From contig NZ_SZVP01000001.1 of the NCBI RefSeq assembly GCF_005885605.1, forward strand, positions 620,001 to 684,000: 64,000 bases of DNA, given 5' to 3'. Positions 17,267-26,341 of this stretch are shown piece after piece. The position numbers were made by a program, and so were the translations under genes. Each line of letters begins with the position of its first letter. Positions within the stretch are counted from its first letter, which is position 1. The notes under the pieces were generated by a model. The model had not been told where the DNA came from, did not search any database, and was given only the letters and a program-made list of their open reading frames with translations. The DNA is from Colwellia ponticola. Lineage in GTDB: Bacteria; Pseudomonadota; Gammaproteobacteria; Enterobacterales; Alteromonadaceae.

Positions 17267-19423
17267 ATGTCGCCTATTCTCTCAAAAATAACCTTAAGTT
17301 TATTTGTCTCCTCTGCCATGCTTATGACAGCATGCAGTAACCAACATAATGAAGCAACGACTACTATGGCTAATTTAACCGCCCCTATTGCTAAAAAAAT
17401 TCCACATGAAATGGTTATTCATAACCATACCCGCATTGATGATTATTACTGGATGCGTGATGATAGCCGTACTAATCCAGAAATATTAGCGCATTTAGAC
17501 ACTGAAAATGATTACACCGCGGCACAGCTTAAGCATACCGAAGCTATGCAAGAGCTAATTTTTAAAGAAATCAAAGGCCGTATTGAAAAAGACGATAGCT
17601 CTGTGCCCACTAAAAAAGGTGATTTTTACTACGCCAGTGAAATGCAAGGCGAGAATGAATACCCTATTTATTTAAGATCTTCAGATGTTATCGGTAGTAA
17701 TTCACAAGTATTACTTGATGTTAATGAGTTAGCCAAAGCGCACGACTACTATCAAGTAAGTGGTTTAAGTGCCAGTCCAAACGGTAAGTTGTTAGCGTAT
17801 GGTGAAGACACGCTTAGCCGACGTATTTATACCGTACAGTTTAAAGATATTGCCGCTAACACTTTGCTTGCAGACAAACTTGAAGGCACTAATGGCACTG
17901 TTGTTTGGGGTAATGATAACAAAACGGTTTATTACATCAAAAAAGATCCGCAAACCTTATTAGGTTATCAAGTTTTTCGTCATACCTTAGGTACGCCGCA
18001 AGCCAGTGATGAAATGGTGTACCAAGAAAATAATAAGTCTTACTACACCGGTCTTAGTAAATCTAAAGATGATAGTAGCGTTTTTATTTGGCATTCAAGT
18101 ACCGAAGCTAGCGGTATTTCAATTATCGACGCTAATGACGCCAAAGCACTGCCTAAGCCGTTTATTGCCCGTGAAGAGGGGCACGAATATTCGTTAACTA
18201 AAGTACATGACTGGTATTACATTCATACTAACTGGCAAGCGACTAATTTTCGTTTAATGAAAGTACACAAAACGCATATTGGTGATAAAAAGCACTGGCA
18301 AGATGTTATCCCTGCTAACGATACGGTGAAGCTTGAAGACTATGAATTATTTACCGACCACCTTGTTTATCAACAGCGTGAACAGGGGGTTAGTCGCATC
18401 ACTATTGAACAACTTTCAACGGGTAAGAAACAACAACTTAGTTTTAATGATAGTGCCTACAGTTTAGATTTATATGGGAATAATGAATTAGACAACAAGG
18501 CTTTACGTTTGCACTATGCAAGTTTTACCACCCCAGGAACACATTACGATATTGATTTAACCACCTTTAAAAAAACCCAGTTAAAACAAACTAAAGTATT
18601 AGGTGATTTTAACAGTAACAACTATGCCTCTGAACGTATTTTTGTTACCGCTCGTGACGGTAAGCAAGTACCAGTATCGTTAGTGTATCGTAAAGACACA
18701 TTTAAAAAAGACAGCACTAACCCATTATACCAATATGCCTATGGCTCTTACGGGCACACTATTGATCCCTACTTTTCAGTAAGCCGATTAAGCTTACTAG
18801 ACCGTGGTTTTGTTTATGCTATTGCTCATATCCGCGGCTCAGAAATGCTCGGTAGACCTTGGTATGAAGATGGTAAAAAACTTAACAAAATGAATACCTT
18901 TACTGACTTTATTGATGTTACCAAAGCATTAACCATGCAAGGCTATGGCGATGCAGATAAAGTGTTTGCTGTTGGTGGTAGTGCTGGTGGTTTATTAATG
19001 GGCGCAGTTGTTAATATGGCGCCTGAACTTTATAAAGGCGTGGCCGCAGCCGTACCCTTTGTTGATGTAGTGACCACCATGCTAGATGAAAGTATTCCGT
19101 TAACGACTAATGAATTTAAAGAGTGGGGCAACCCCAAAGATAAAGTGTATTACGACTACATGCTGTCGTACTCACCTTATGATCAAGTAAGCGCACAAGA
19201 CTACCCAAATATGTTAGTGACTACTGGCTTACATGACTCACAGGTGCAGTACTTTGAGCCGATGAAATGGGTAGCTAAATTACGCGACTATAAAACCGAT
19301 GATAAGGTTTTATTATTTAAAACCGATATGGAAGCGGGTCATGGTGGCGCCTCTGGACGCTTTAAAAGTATTCATGAAACAGCACTACAATATAGCTTCT
19401 TTATTGATTTACTTAATAAATAA
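17267..19423 (+). CDS. S9-family oligopeptidase (oligopeptidase B-like), predicted lipoprotein
   Basis: A serine peptidase of the prolyl oligopeptidase family (718 aa) with an N-terminal beta-propeller (RIDDYYWMRDDSR is the family entry block) and a C-terminal alpha/beta hydrolase. The nucleophile is the serine of GGSAGGLLMG. The acidic residue is in GLHDSQVQYFEP and the histidine in EAGHGGASGR. The ATG at 17267 has AAAGGA upstream and opens a lipoprotein signal with lipobox LMTAC (Cys 23), so the enzyme is probably anchored facing the periplasm, unlike cytoplasmic E. coli PtrB. Upstream in-frame starts would hide this signal. Confidence 0.9.
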   Translation: MSPILSKITLSLFVSSAMLMTACSNQHNEATTTMANLTAPIAKKIPHEMVIHNHTRIDDYYWMRDDSRTNPEILAHLDTENDYTAAQLKHTEAMQELIFKEIKGRIEKDDSSVPTKKGDFYYASEMQGENEYPIYLRSSDVIGSNSQVLLDVNELAKAHDYYQVSGLSASPNGKLLAYGEDTLSRRIYTVQFKDIAANTLLADKLEGTNGTVVWGNDNKTVYYIKKDPQTLLGYQVFRHTLGTPQASDEMVYQENNKSYYTGLSKSKDDSSVFIWHSSTEASGISIIDANDAKALPKPFIAREEGHEYSLTKVHDWYYIHTNWQATNFRLMKVHKTHIGDKKHWQDVIPANDTVKLEDYELFTDHLVYQQREQGVSRITIEQLSTGKKQQLSFNDSAYSLDLYGNNELDNKALRLHYASFTTPGTHYDIDLTTFKKTQLKQTKVLGDFNSNNYASERIFVTARDGKQVPVSLVYRKDTFKKDSTNPLYQYAYGSYGHTIDPYFSVSRLSLLDRGFVYAIAHIRGSEMLGRPWYEDGKKLNKMNTFTDFIDVTKALTMQGYGDADKVFAVGGSAGGLLMGAVVNMAPELYKGVAAAVPFVDVVTTMLDESIPLTTNEFKEWGNPKDKVYYDYMLSYSPYDQVSAQDYPNMLVTTGLHDSQVQYFEPMKWVAKLRDYKTDDKVLLFKTDMEAGHGGASGRFKSIHETALQYSFFIDLLNK

Positions 19424-19445
19424 CTCATCCAGAATAACCAGTAAA

Positions 19446-19494
19446 TTATCTTCACCGTTATCACCGCCCCGCTAAGTGATGATGGTGAAGATAA
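19446..19494. repeat. Long bipartite stem-loop downstream of the oligopeptidase gene
   Basis: TTATCTTCACC (19446-19456) and GGTGAAGATAA (19484-19494) form a perfect 11-bp stem. Inside, ATCAC and GTGAT form a second 5-bp stem after a symmetric 3-base internal loop. No T-run follows, so it is not a classic terminator. It lies 22 bp after the stop codon and may protect the mRNA 3' end or bind protein. Confidence 0.6.
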
Positions 19495-19820
19495 CATTAA
19501 AGTACTCCTGTAAACCAAAAAATATTAAGCTCCACCAAGATAAAATAAAACCGAATAACAGCGCAAATTGCTGCTGGTAAAAAGCACTGTAAACTTATGT
19601 AAAAAACCTATCACCGGCAATCATCTTTGATTACACTGTGTAAATCGTTATTTTAATACCAGTTTCATTAATTAGGTGATCTACTTTATACGCAGGAAAA
19701 ACAGCCAAATACAAGGCATTTATTTTAATAACTAGTTGTTCTAATTATTAAATAAATAACGAAGTAGTTGGTTGTTTTAGCCAGTAGAAACGATCAGATA
19801 ATTAGTGAGATTGGTATAAC
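19495..19820. other. Intergenic region upstream of the RND efflux operon
   Basis: This AT-rich stretch separates the oligopeptidase from the efflux operon and should contain the operon promoter. No ORF with a ribosome-binding site, no strong palindrome and no clear -35/-10 pair could be assigned. Confidence 0.5.
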
Positions 19821-21230
19821 ATGAGTTTACGTTTTATGACCGGTCGATTTCGACAACAACTACCGTTATTGTTAAGCCTGTTTTTGGTGGCATGTAGCAA
19901 TACCTCGTCAATAGATGAAAAGTTAACAGACTTACCTCTTCCTCAAAACTGGCAAGACAGTAAACAAGCCTTAGCCGTTGAAAATAACTGGTTAACCCAG
20001 CTTGATAACCCACAAGCGCATCAGTTGGTCAAAAAAGCCTTAGCCGCTAATCACCAGTTTGCCATGCAGGAATATTCTCTTCAAATAGCAGAACAGCAGC
20101 TGATTGTCTCTGGCAGTCAATTGTGGCCGGAGCTTGATTTATCCTTTAGCAGTAGCCGCAATAAAAATAACCAAACCGACAGTTACGCCAACAACAACGC
20201 TGTTAACTTGAATTTACGTTATGAAGTCGACATTTGGGGCAAGTTGTCTGCCGCTGATCGCATCAGCAATTTTAATTACTTGGCACAAAAGGCAACATTT
20301 GAGCAATACAAACAACAATTAGTCGTTAACGTATTAACCACTTGGTTTAAAGTGATTGAAGCAGAAAAACTATTAACGCTTTATCGTAGCAGAGTAAAAA
20401 ATTCTCAACAAAACTTAGCCATTATTGAAGCCGGTTATCAATCGGGATTAACCGCTGCACTTGATGTTTATTTAAGTCGTAATGATTTAAATAGCGAATT
20501 AACTCGCGTTTCGGATCAAAAAACTGAGAAAAAAAAATTAATACGACAATTAGAGCGCTTAATCGGAGAATATCCACAAGGAGAGTTATTAGTTAATGCT
20601 GAATTACCGTTACTTACCAATGACATTCCCGTTGGCTTACCATCAGAGTTAATTAGTCGAAAACCTGAGGTAAAAGCCAGTTGGTATCAACTGTTATCGC
20701 TAGATGCCGGCTTAGCTTATGCACACAAACAGCGTTTTCCTAACATAGTGTTGTCAGGCTCAGTTGGCGATACTAATGCTGATATTAGCGACTTACTGTC
20801 AGGATCTTCTCTAGCGTGGTCACTACTGGGCAGTGTCTCCGCGCCTATTTTTAATGCTGGGCGACTTAAAGCCAATGAAGAAAAAGCTCGCTTAACACTT
20901 AAGCAAGGTGAACAACAATATCTTGATACCTTATACAACGCTTTTAGTGATGTTGAAAACGCCATTACCACCGAAAAAAACTTAAAGAATAGTTATTACA
21001 CTATGCTAGCCGCACAAGAAAATGCCAAAGTTGCCGCAACCTTATCATTCGAGCAATACCAAAGTGGTTTAGTGAGTTATACCACAGTGCTTGATGCGCA
21101 AACACGCTCTTTTGAAGCGCAAACAACATTAATAAAAATCAAAAACCAACTCATTGCTAATCGAATTAATTTACATCTTTCCTTGGGTGGCGACTTTACC
21201 ACACCGTCACTTGCAAATAAGGCCGAATAA
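19821..21230 (+). CDS. Outer-membrane efflux lipoprotein (TolC/NodT family)
   Basis: Outer-membrane channel of a tripartite efflux pump (469 aa). The N-terminal signal ends in lipobox LVAC (Cys 25). Two repeats of the family's helical tunnel domain follow, with typical segments ANHQFAMQEYSLQIAEQQL, LNLRYEVDIWGKL and SGSVGDTNADISDLLSGSSLAWSLLG cut by GSVSAPIFNAGRLKANEEKA. It is the first gene of a three-gene operon; the adaptor starts 2 bp after its stop. The substrate cannot be told from sequence. Confidence 0.92.
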   Translation: MSLRFMTGRFRQQLPLLLSLFLVACSNTSSIDEKLTDLPLPQNWQDSKQALAVENNWLTQLDNPQAHQLVKKALAANHQFAMQEYSLQIAEQQLIVSGSQLWPELDLSFSSSRNKNNQTDSYANNNAVNLNLRYEVDIWGKLSAADRISNFNYLAQKATFEQYKQQLVVNVLTTWFKVIEAEKLLTLYRSRVKNSQQNLAIIEAGYQSGLTAALDVYLSRNDLNSELTRVSDQKTEKKKLIRQLERLIGEYPQGELLVNAELPLLTNDIPVGLPSELISRKPEVKASWYQLLSLDAGLAYAHKQRFPNIVLSGSVGDTNADISDLLSGSSLAWSLLGSVSAPIFNAGRLKANEEKARLTLKQGEQQYLDTLYNAFSDVENAITTEKNLKNSYYTMLAAQENAKVAATLSFEQYQSGLVSYTTVLDAQTRSFEAQTTLIKIKNQLIANRINLHLSLGGDFTTPSLANKAE

Positions 21231-21232
21231 CT

Positions 21233-22582
21233 ATGTCTGTTACCACTGAAAAAAAAACTGCTCCCTATAAGAAAGTGTTACTACCGGTGATTATCGTTAT
21301 TGCCACTATTACTTTAATGATGATTATTTTTAAAAATCCGCCTACAAGTCAGCGCAAAATGCCCTCTACAGCGGCACAAATGACGGTAGCAACCACCACA
21401 CTTGTCCCGCAAAATTATCAGGTAATAATACAGAGCTTTGGTACGGTAAAACCTCGCACACAAAGTGTACTTTTCGCGCAAGTGTCCGGACAAATCACTT
21501 ATGTTAGTAAACAATTTAGAGCCGGTGGTTTTTTCGAGCAAGGTGATATTTTAATAAAACTTGATGATAGAGATTACCGCGCAGAAGTTAATATTGCTCA
21601 AGCAAGCTTAATGTCAGCTAAACAAAATTTACAAGAAGAAGATGCCCGCGTAAAACAAGCCAAATCAGACTGGCAAAGGCTTGGTAATGGTAAAGCAGCC
21701 AATGTGTTAGTCTTACGCCAGCCACAATATGAAGCAGCACAAGCACAAGTACTTTCTGCACAAGCGCAACTAGATAAAGCCAAATTATCGCTAGAGCGCA
21801 CTAACATTGTTGCGCCCTATGCGGGTCGTATCCTTAAGAAAAATGTTGATATTGGGCAAGTGATTTCAAGTAATACTGAGTTAGCGGATATTTTTGCTGT
21901 TGACTATGTAGAGATTCGCTTACCAATAAAAAACAAAGACTTACCTTTAATGAAATTGCCTGAAGAATATCGCAATGCTGATGATGACTCAGGCGATGAT
22001 AGTACTATGATTAACGGTAAATCCTATAGCAACCTTGAACCAAATAAGCATAACGCTATGATCAGCAATGTCGTTATCTCATCTGATTTGATGGGCAAAC
22101 AAATATGGCAAGGCAAAATTGTCCGTACCGAAAGCGCTATTGATGAAGTATCTCAACAGTTATATGTCGTAGCGCAAATTATTCGCCCATACGATGGCGA
22201 ATATAATCAAGGTGCGCAAATAAAAATGGGCCAATACGTTACCGCGCAAATTACTGGCAAAATAGTTGAAAATGCCATAGTGATACCTAGCAGTGCCGTT
22301 TATCAAGGCAGCTATGTTTATATTGTTGAAAACGGTTTATTAATGCGTAAAGAAATAGAACTAGGCTGGCAAGATGGTAAGGAAGCCATAGTCACCGCAG
22401 GCTTAGTTGCCGGTAACGAATTAGTATTAACGTCATTAGGGCAAGTAAGCTCTGGTACACGCGTTGCTATTGCTGGGCAGCAGCCAAGTGAAAGTAAAAA
22501 TAAAAACCGAACGGGCAAAGCTAAAGAGCGATCAAATCCAGCTAACCCAGCAGCGAACACCTCAATTAAGGTGAATAACTGA
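21233..22582 (+). CDS. RND efflux periplasmic adaptor (membrane fusion protein)
   Basis: Connects the RND pump to the outer-membrane channel (449 aa). One N-terminal membrane segment (VLLPVIIVIATITLMMIIF) acts as an anchor. The lipoyl half-motifs GTVKPRTQSVLFAQVSG and NIVAPYAGRILKKNVDIGQV flank an alpha-hairpin rich in Ala/Gln (residues 118-185). The beta-barrel and membrane-proximal domains follow. The C-terminus is a polar tail. It overlaps the pump gene by one base. Confidence 0.92.
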   Translation: MSVTTEKKTAPYKKVLLPVIIVIATITLMMIIFKNPPTSQRKMPSTAAQMTVATTTLVPQNYQVIIQSFGTVKPRTQSVLFAQVSGQITYVSKQFRAGGFFEQGDILIKLDDRDYRAEVNIAQASLMSAKQNLQEEDARVKQAKSDWQRLGNGKAANVLVLRQPQYEAAQAQVLSAQAQLDKAKLSLERTNIVAPYAGRILKKNVDIGQVISSNTELADIFAVDYVEIRLPIKNKDLPLMKLPEEYRNADDDSGDDSTMINGKSYSNLEPNKHNAMISNVVISSDLMGKQIWQGKIVRTESAIDEVSQQLYVVAQIIRPYDGEYNQGAQIKMGQYVTAQITGKIVENAIVIPSSAVYQGSYVYIVENGLLMRKEIELGWQDGKEAIVTAGLVAGNELVLTSLGQVSSGTRVAIAGQQPSESKNKNRTGKAKERSNPANPAANTSIKVNN

Positions 22583-25500
22583 TGATTGCTTGGTTTGCTC
22601 GAAATCATGTTGCCGCCAACTTACTGTTGGTTAGCATTTTAATTGCTGGCTTATTTAGCCTATCTAATCGTATCCCGCTTGAGGTGTTCCCGTCTTTTGA
22701 AACTGATCGCATTAATGTTAATGTGTCATTGCGCGGTGCTACCCCAGAAGATGTCGAAAAAAGTATTGCTATTCGTATTGAAGAAGCGGTACAAGATTTA
22801 GAAGGGATAAAAGAAATTGCTAGCCGTTCTCAAGAAGGCGCGGCGAGTGTTACTATTGAAGTAGAGGCAGGTTACGATCCACGTGAAATGCTCACCGATA
22901 TTAAAAGTCGTGTTGATGAAATAAACACCTTTCCTGTTGATGCAGAAAAACCAGTGGTTTCTTTAGCCACTCGTAAACGCGAGGTAATAGCCGTGACTAT
23001 TGCCAGTATTTACAGTGAAAAAGAAACCCGTGAATTTGCCGAAAAAGTCAGAGATGATTTATTAAAAATACCCGCCATTACCCAGGTTGAACTAAGTGGC
23101 GTGCGCGATTATGAAGTGTCAATTGAGGTACCGCAAAATAAGTTACGCCAATATGATTTAACCATCGCGCAAATCTCTGCTGCCATTTCAAATTCAAGTA
23201 GTGATATTTCTGCCGGTAATTTAAAAACTCAAGGTGGTGATATTTTATTGCGTTCAAAAGGCCAAGCCTATCGAAAAAATGACTTTGAAAAAATAGCGAT
23301 AAAAACCAATGTTGATGGCTCTATTATTCGCTTAAGTGATATCGCGATTATCAAAGATGATTTTGAAGAAACCCCAGTACGTACTCGTTTTAACGGTAAA
23401 CAAGCGGCCTTTATCGACGTTTACCGCATTGGTCAACAAAGTGCAATTGACGTTGCTGCTGCCGTAAGAACCTATATAGAAGAACAGCAAGCAAACTTAC
23501 CTGTTGGTGTTGAGTTAAGTTTTTGGGATGATGATTCGCAAGTAGTAAAAAACCGTATTGCCACGCTAACCTCTAGCGCCTTACAAGGTGGTCTATTGGT
23601 GTTAGCGTTATTAAGTTTATTCCTCAGACCGTCTATCGCCTTTTGGGTATTTCTTGGTATTCCAATTTCTTTTATGGGGGCATTTATCATGATGCCTGTT
23701 TTTGGTGTCACCTTAAATGTGATGAGTTTATTTGGTTTTATTCTAGTATTAGGTATTGTCGTTGACGACGCCATTGTTACTGGAGAGAATATTTATACCC
23801 ACTTAAAAACCTCAGAATCAGGTGAAATGGCAGCTATTCGTGGCACACAAGAAGTTGCTACCCCTGTCACCTTTGGTGTGTTAACAACCATAGCAGCATT
23901 TTTGCCATTGGCCTTTATTGAAGGTAATCGCGGCGCGTTATTTGCGCAAATTCCAGTGATTGTTATTCCAGTACTTATTTTTTCATTAATTGAATCAAAG
24001 TTTGTACTCCCTTCGCATTTAAAGCATTTGAAGTTGCGATCTCAAACACAAAAGCAATCGAAATTTAGTCAACTACAACAAGCATTCGCCGATGGCTTTG
24101 AACGCGCGATTATCCGTTTTTATCAACCAATTTTAAAAGTGGCTATTCATCATAAAACGACAACGTTAATCGCTTTTGTCAGTCTATTTTTGATAATTCT
24201 AGCGCTGATTATGAGTGGCTGGACTAAGTTTATTTTCTTTCCAAGAATACCCAGTGAAACGGTGCGCGCTTCGTTAACTTTACCGGCAGGTACTCCTTTT
24301 GAAGTGACCAATAAGTACATCATTAAAATGGCTGACAAAGCCAATGAACTAAAAAGTAAATACATAGAGCCGTCAACTAACAGCAGTGTTATTCTCAATA
24401 TATTGGCGACTACTGGTGGTCGAGATGGTGGTTCAAATTCTGGTAGTGTCCGTTTTGAAATAACACCACCAGAATCACGTGAGCTAGCCATCACCTCTAG
24501 TGAATTGGTACGCGAATGGCGTAACTTAATTGGCCCTATTCCCGGCGCAGAAAGTATTACTTTTAGAGCTGAAATCGGTCGCTCTTCAGACCCTATTAAT
24601 GTGCAGTTTAAAGGAAGTTCGCTAGAAACATTAAAAGAAGTGACCGATAAAGTCAAAGTACGCTTAGCTACCTATCCTACCGTTTTTGATATTGCCGATA
24701 GCTTATCTGATGGTAAACAAGAGCTGCAAATTGAGTTAACTGAACAAGGTAAAGCTCTTGGTTTAACACGAGTGAGTATTTCTAACCAGGTAAGACAATC
24801 TTTTTTCGGCGCTCAAGTGCAGCGTATTCAACGAGGAAGAGATGACGTTCGTGTTATGGTACGCCTTCCTCTAGATGAGCGTCGCACGATGGCTGATTTA
24901 GAAGATATTTTAGTGATCACGCCAGCGGGTGGCTCGGTGCCATTATCGCATGTTGCCAAGTTTATTCCTGGTAAAAGCCCATCAACTATTTCGAGAATTG
25001 ATCGCTATCGCACCGCCAATGTTAGTGCTGATGTTGAAAAAACAAATACTAACATGACAGTATTACAAGCTGATTTAAAAGCTTACTTAGACGAGTTGAT
25101 TGTGCAATACCCACAAGTAAGTCATTCACTTGAGGGCGAGGCAAAAGAGCAGCGAGAATCTTTTGGCTCGTTAGGTTGGGCGTTATTATTCGTGTTTTTT
25201 ATTATTTATGCCTTGTTAGCAATACCTTTTAAATCTTATATTCAACCACTTATTGTCATGAGCATCATCCCCTTTGGCATGATAGGCGCTGTCGTTGGTC
25301 ACTGGATTATGGGCATGGAACTCACCATTATGAGTTTATTAGGTATGTTGGCATTAATTGGTGTGGTGGTAAATGACTCCCTTGTACTGGTTGATTTTAT
25401 CAATAAAAAACGCATTGAGGGGGGTGAATTAATGCAAGCCGTATTAACTGCAGGTGCCGCGCGCTTTAGGCCGGTAATGCTAACCAGTTTAACGACCTTT

Positions 25501-25698
25501 ATTGGCTTAATGCCCTTGTTATTTGAACAATCTACCCAAGCACAGTTTTTAATACCGATGGCAGTATCGCTAGGCTTTGGTATTTTATTCGCGACCTTTA
25601 TTACCTTAGTATTGGTGCCGGTAAATTATCTTATTGTTGAGCGTTTAAAAGTGTTATTTTCATCGCGATCATCTAGCGAAAAGCAAAGGATAGCTTAA
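22582..25698 (+). CDS. RND-family efflux pump permease
   Basis: Proton-driven inner-membrane pump of 1038 aa with the AcrB plan: helix 1, a large periplasmic loop, helices 2-7, a second loop and helices 8-12. RND landmarks include VFPSFETDRINVNVSLRGATPEDVE near the start and GIVVDDAIVTGENI in TM4, which has the two proton-relay aspartates, and VVNDSLVLVDFINKKR in TM10. It belongs to the HAE1-like/multidrug branch; metal-specific CzcA-type signatures were not seen. The ATG overlaps the adaptor stop by one base. Confidence 0.94.
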   Translation: MIAWFARNHVAANLLLVSILIAGLFSLSNRIPLEVFPSFETDRINVNVSLRGATPEDVEKSIAIRIEEAVQDLEGIKEIASRSQEGAASVTIEVEAGYDPREMLTDIKSRVDEINTFPVDAEKPVVSLATRKREVIAVTIASIYSEKETREFAEKVRDDLLKIPAITQVELSGVRDYEVSIEVPQNKLRQYDLTIAQISAAISNSSSDISAGNLKTQGGDILLRSKGQAYRKNDFEKIAIKTNVDGSIIRLSDIAIIKDDFEETPVRTRFNGKQAAFIDVYRIGQQSAIDVAAAVRTYIEEQQANLPVGVELSFWDDDSQVVKNRIATLTSSALQGGLLVLALLSLFLRPSIAFWVFLGIPISFMGAFIMMPVFGVTLNVMSLFGFILVLGIVVDDAIVTGENIYTHLKTSESGEMAAIRGTQEVATPVTFGVLTTIAAFLPLAFIEGNRGALFAQIPVIVIPVLIFSLIESKFVLPSHLKHLKLRSQTQKQSKFSQLQQAFADGFERAIIRFYQPILKVAIHHKTTTLIAFVSLFLIILALIMSGWTKFIFFPRIPSETVRASLTLPAGTPFEVTNKYIIKMADKANELKSKYIEPSTNSSVILNILATTGGRDGGSNSGSVRFEITPPESRELAITSSELVREWRNLIGPIPGAESITFRAEIGRSSDPINVQFKGSSLETLKEVTDKVKVRLATYPTVFDIADSLSDGKQELQIELTEQGKALGLTRVSISNQVRQSFFGAQVQRIQRGRDDVRVMVRLPLDERRTMADLEDILVITPAGGSVPLSHVAKFIPGKSPSTISRIDRYRTANVSADVEKTNTNMTVLQADLKAYLDELIVQYPQVSHSLEGEAKEQRESFGSLGWALLFVFFIIYALLAIPFKSYIQPLIVMSIIPFGMIGAVVGHWIMGMELTIMSLLGMLALIGVVVNDSLVLVDFINKKRIEGGELMQAVLTAGAARFRPVMLTSLTTFIGLMPLLFEQSTQAQFLIPMAVSLGFGILFATFITLVLVPVNYLIVERLKVLFSSRSSSEKQRIA

Positions 25699-26074
25699 CA
25701 GAACTAGACAGTCCCCCTGTTCTTCATCGATAGTTGGACAGGGTAAACGCTTTAAAAGTGAGAGTTAAACAAGGCAGTTAACAGCTTACCGCCCTTATGA
25801 AAGTCATGATAAATAACGCCAAAGAAGGTATTAGCGACCATACGAATATCCCCTATCCGCATGAGGAGTGTCACAAAGCAAAACATCCTGCTTTTACAGT
25901 AGTGTTACTCATATTTGCTGGTATAAATGCTTCAACCAAAAGCTGCAAAAACAACATCCAAAGCTCAACAGCCTCAAATGAAGACATATAATGAGCATAA
26001 GTCGTATGCTATTTAAGCAGAATAGCTTTTAAAAAATAATTATCACAAAATATAAGTAAAAATGAATATATTAC
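25699..26074. other. Intergenic region between the efflux operon and the tRNA operon
   Basis: CCCTGT (25715-25720) and ACAGGG (25738-25743) form a 6-bp inverted repeat that could mark the end of the efflux transcript, but no T-run follows. A 64-codon frame at 25797-25991 starts with ATG but has no good ribosome-binding site or recognisable feature and was not called. Nothing else was seen. Confidence 0.45.
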
Positions 26075-26104
26075 TTGTCAAGTAACGCATAAATACAATA
26101 TACT
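26075..26104 (+). promoter_or_regulatory. Promoter of the tRNA-His/tRNA-Pro operon
   Basis: TTGTCA (26075-26080), an 18-base spacer and TATACT (26099-26104), followed by a GC-rich discriminator (CTTCGCGCC). GC-rich discriminators are typical of stable-RNA promoters under stringent control. Transcription would start near 26111, about 33 bp before tRNA-His. Confidence 0.65.
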
Positions 26105-26143
26105 CTTCGCGCCTTCTAAAGAGGCACCTGTAATAAGGTCAGT

Positions 26144-26220
26144 GGTGGCTATAGCTCAGTTGGTAGAGCCCCGGATTGTGATTCCGGTTGTCGAGGGTTC
26201 AAGTCCCTTTAGCCACCCCA
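26144..26220 (+). tRNA. tRNA-His (anticodon GTG)
   Basis: The acceptor arms GTGGCTA (26145-26151) and TAGCCAC (26210-26216) pair perfectly. The extra 5' G at 26144 (G-1) opposite the discriminator C at 26217 is the identity element of tRNA-His. The anticodon loop TTGTGAT in a CCGGA/TCCGG stem gives GTG. The T-loop is TTCAAGT, and CCA is encoded. Confidence 0.97.
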
Positions 26221-26264
26221 TCTTTTACTTCTCCCTTAAGTAGCAGATAAAAAAGTATAAATGT

Positions 26265-26341
26265 CGGTGATTAGCGCAGCTTGGTAGCGCACTTGGTTTG
26301 GGTCCAAGGGGTCGCAAGTTCGAATCTTGCATCACCGACCA
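26265..26341 (+). tRNA. tRNA-Pro (anticodon TGG)
   Basis: The acceptor arms CGGTGAT and ATCACCG pair, with encoded ACCA at the end. The D-arm contains AGCGCAGCTTGGTAGCGC. The anticodon loop TTTGGGT in a CTTGG/CCAAG stem gives TGG, and the T-arm is GCAAG-TTCGAAT-CTTGC. It is 44 bp after tRNA-His. From 26311 onward its 3' end is the first unit of a 128-bp tandem array. Confidence 0.97.

Noticed and set aside
24150..24656. 168-codon minus-strand frame
   Set aside because: It lies inside the RND pump gene, which has full family motifs.
25715..25743. Rho-independent terminator after the efflux operon
   Set aside because: Only a 6-bp stem with a 17-base loop and no T-run; kept as a remark only.
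25797..25991. 64-codon plus-strand frame after the efflux operon
   Set aside because: No convincing ribosome-binding site, no recognisable feature and composition like the surrounding noncoding DNA.
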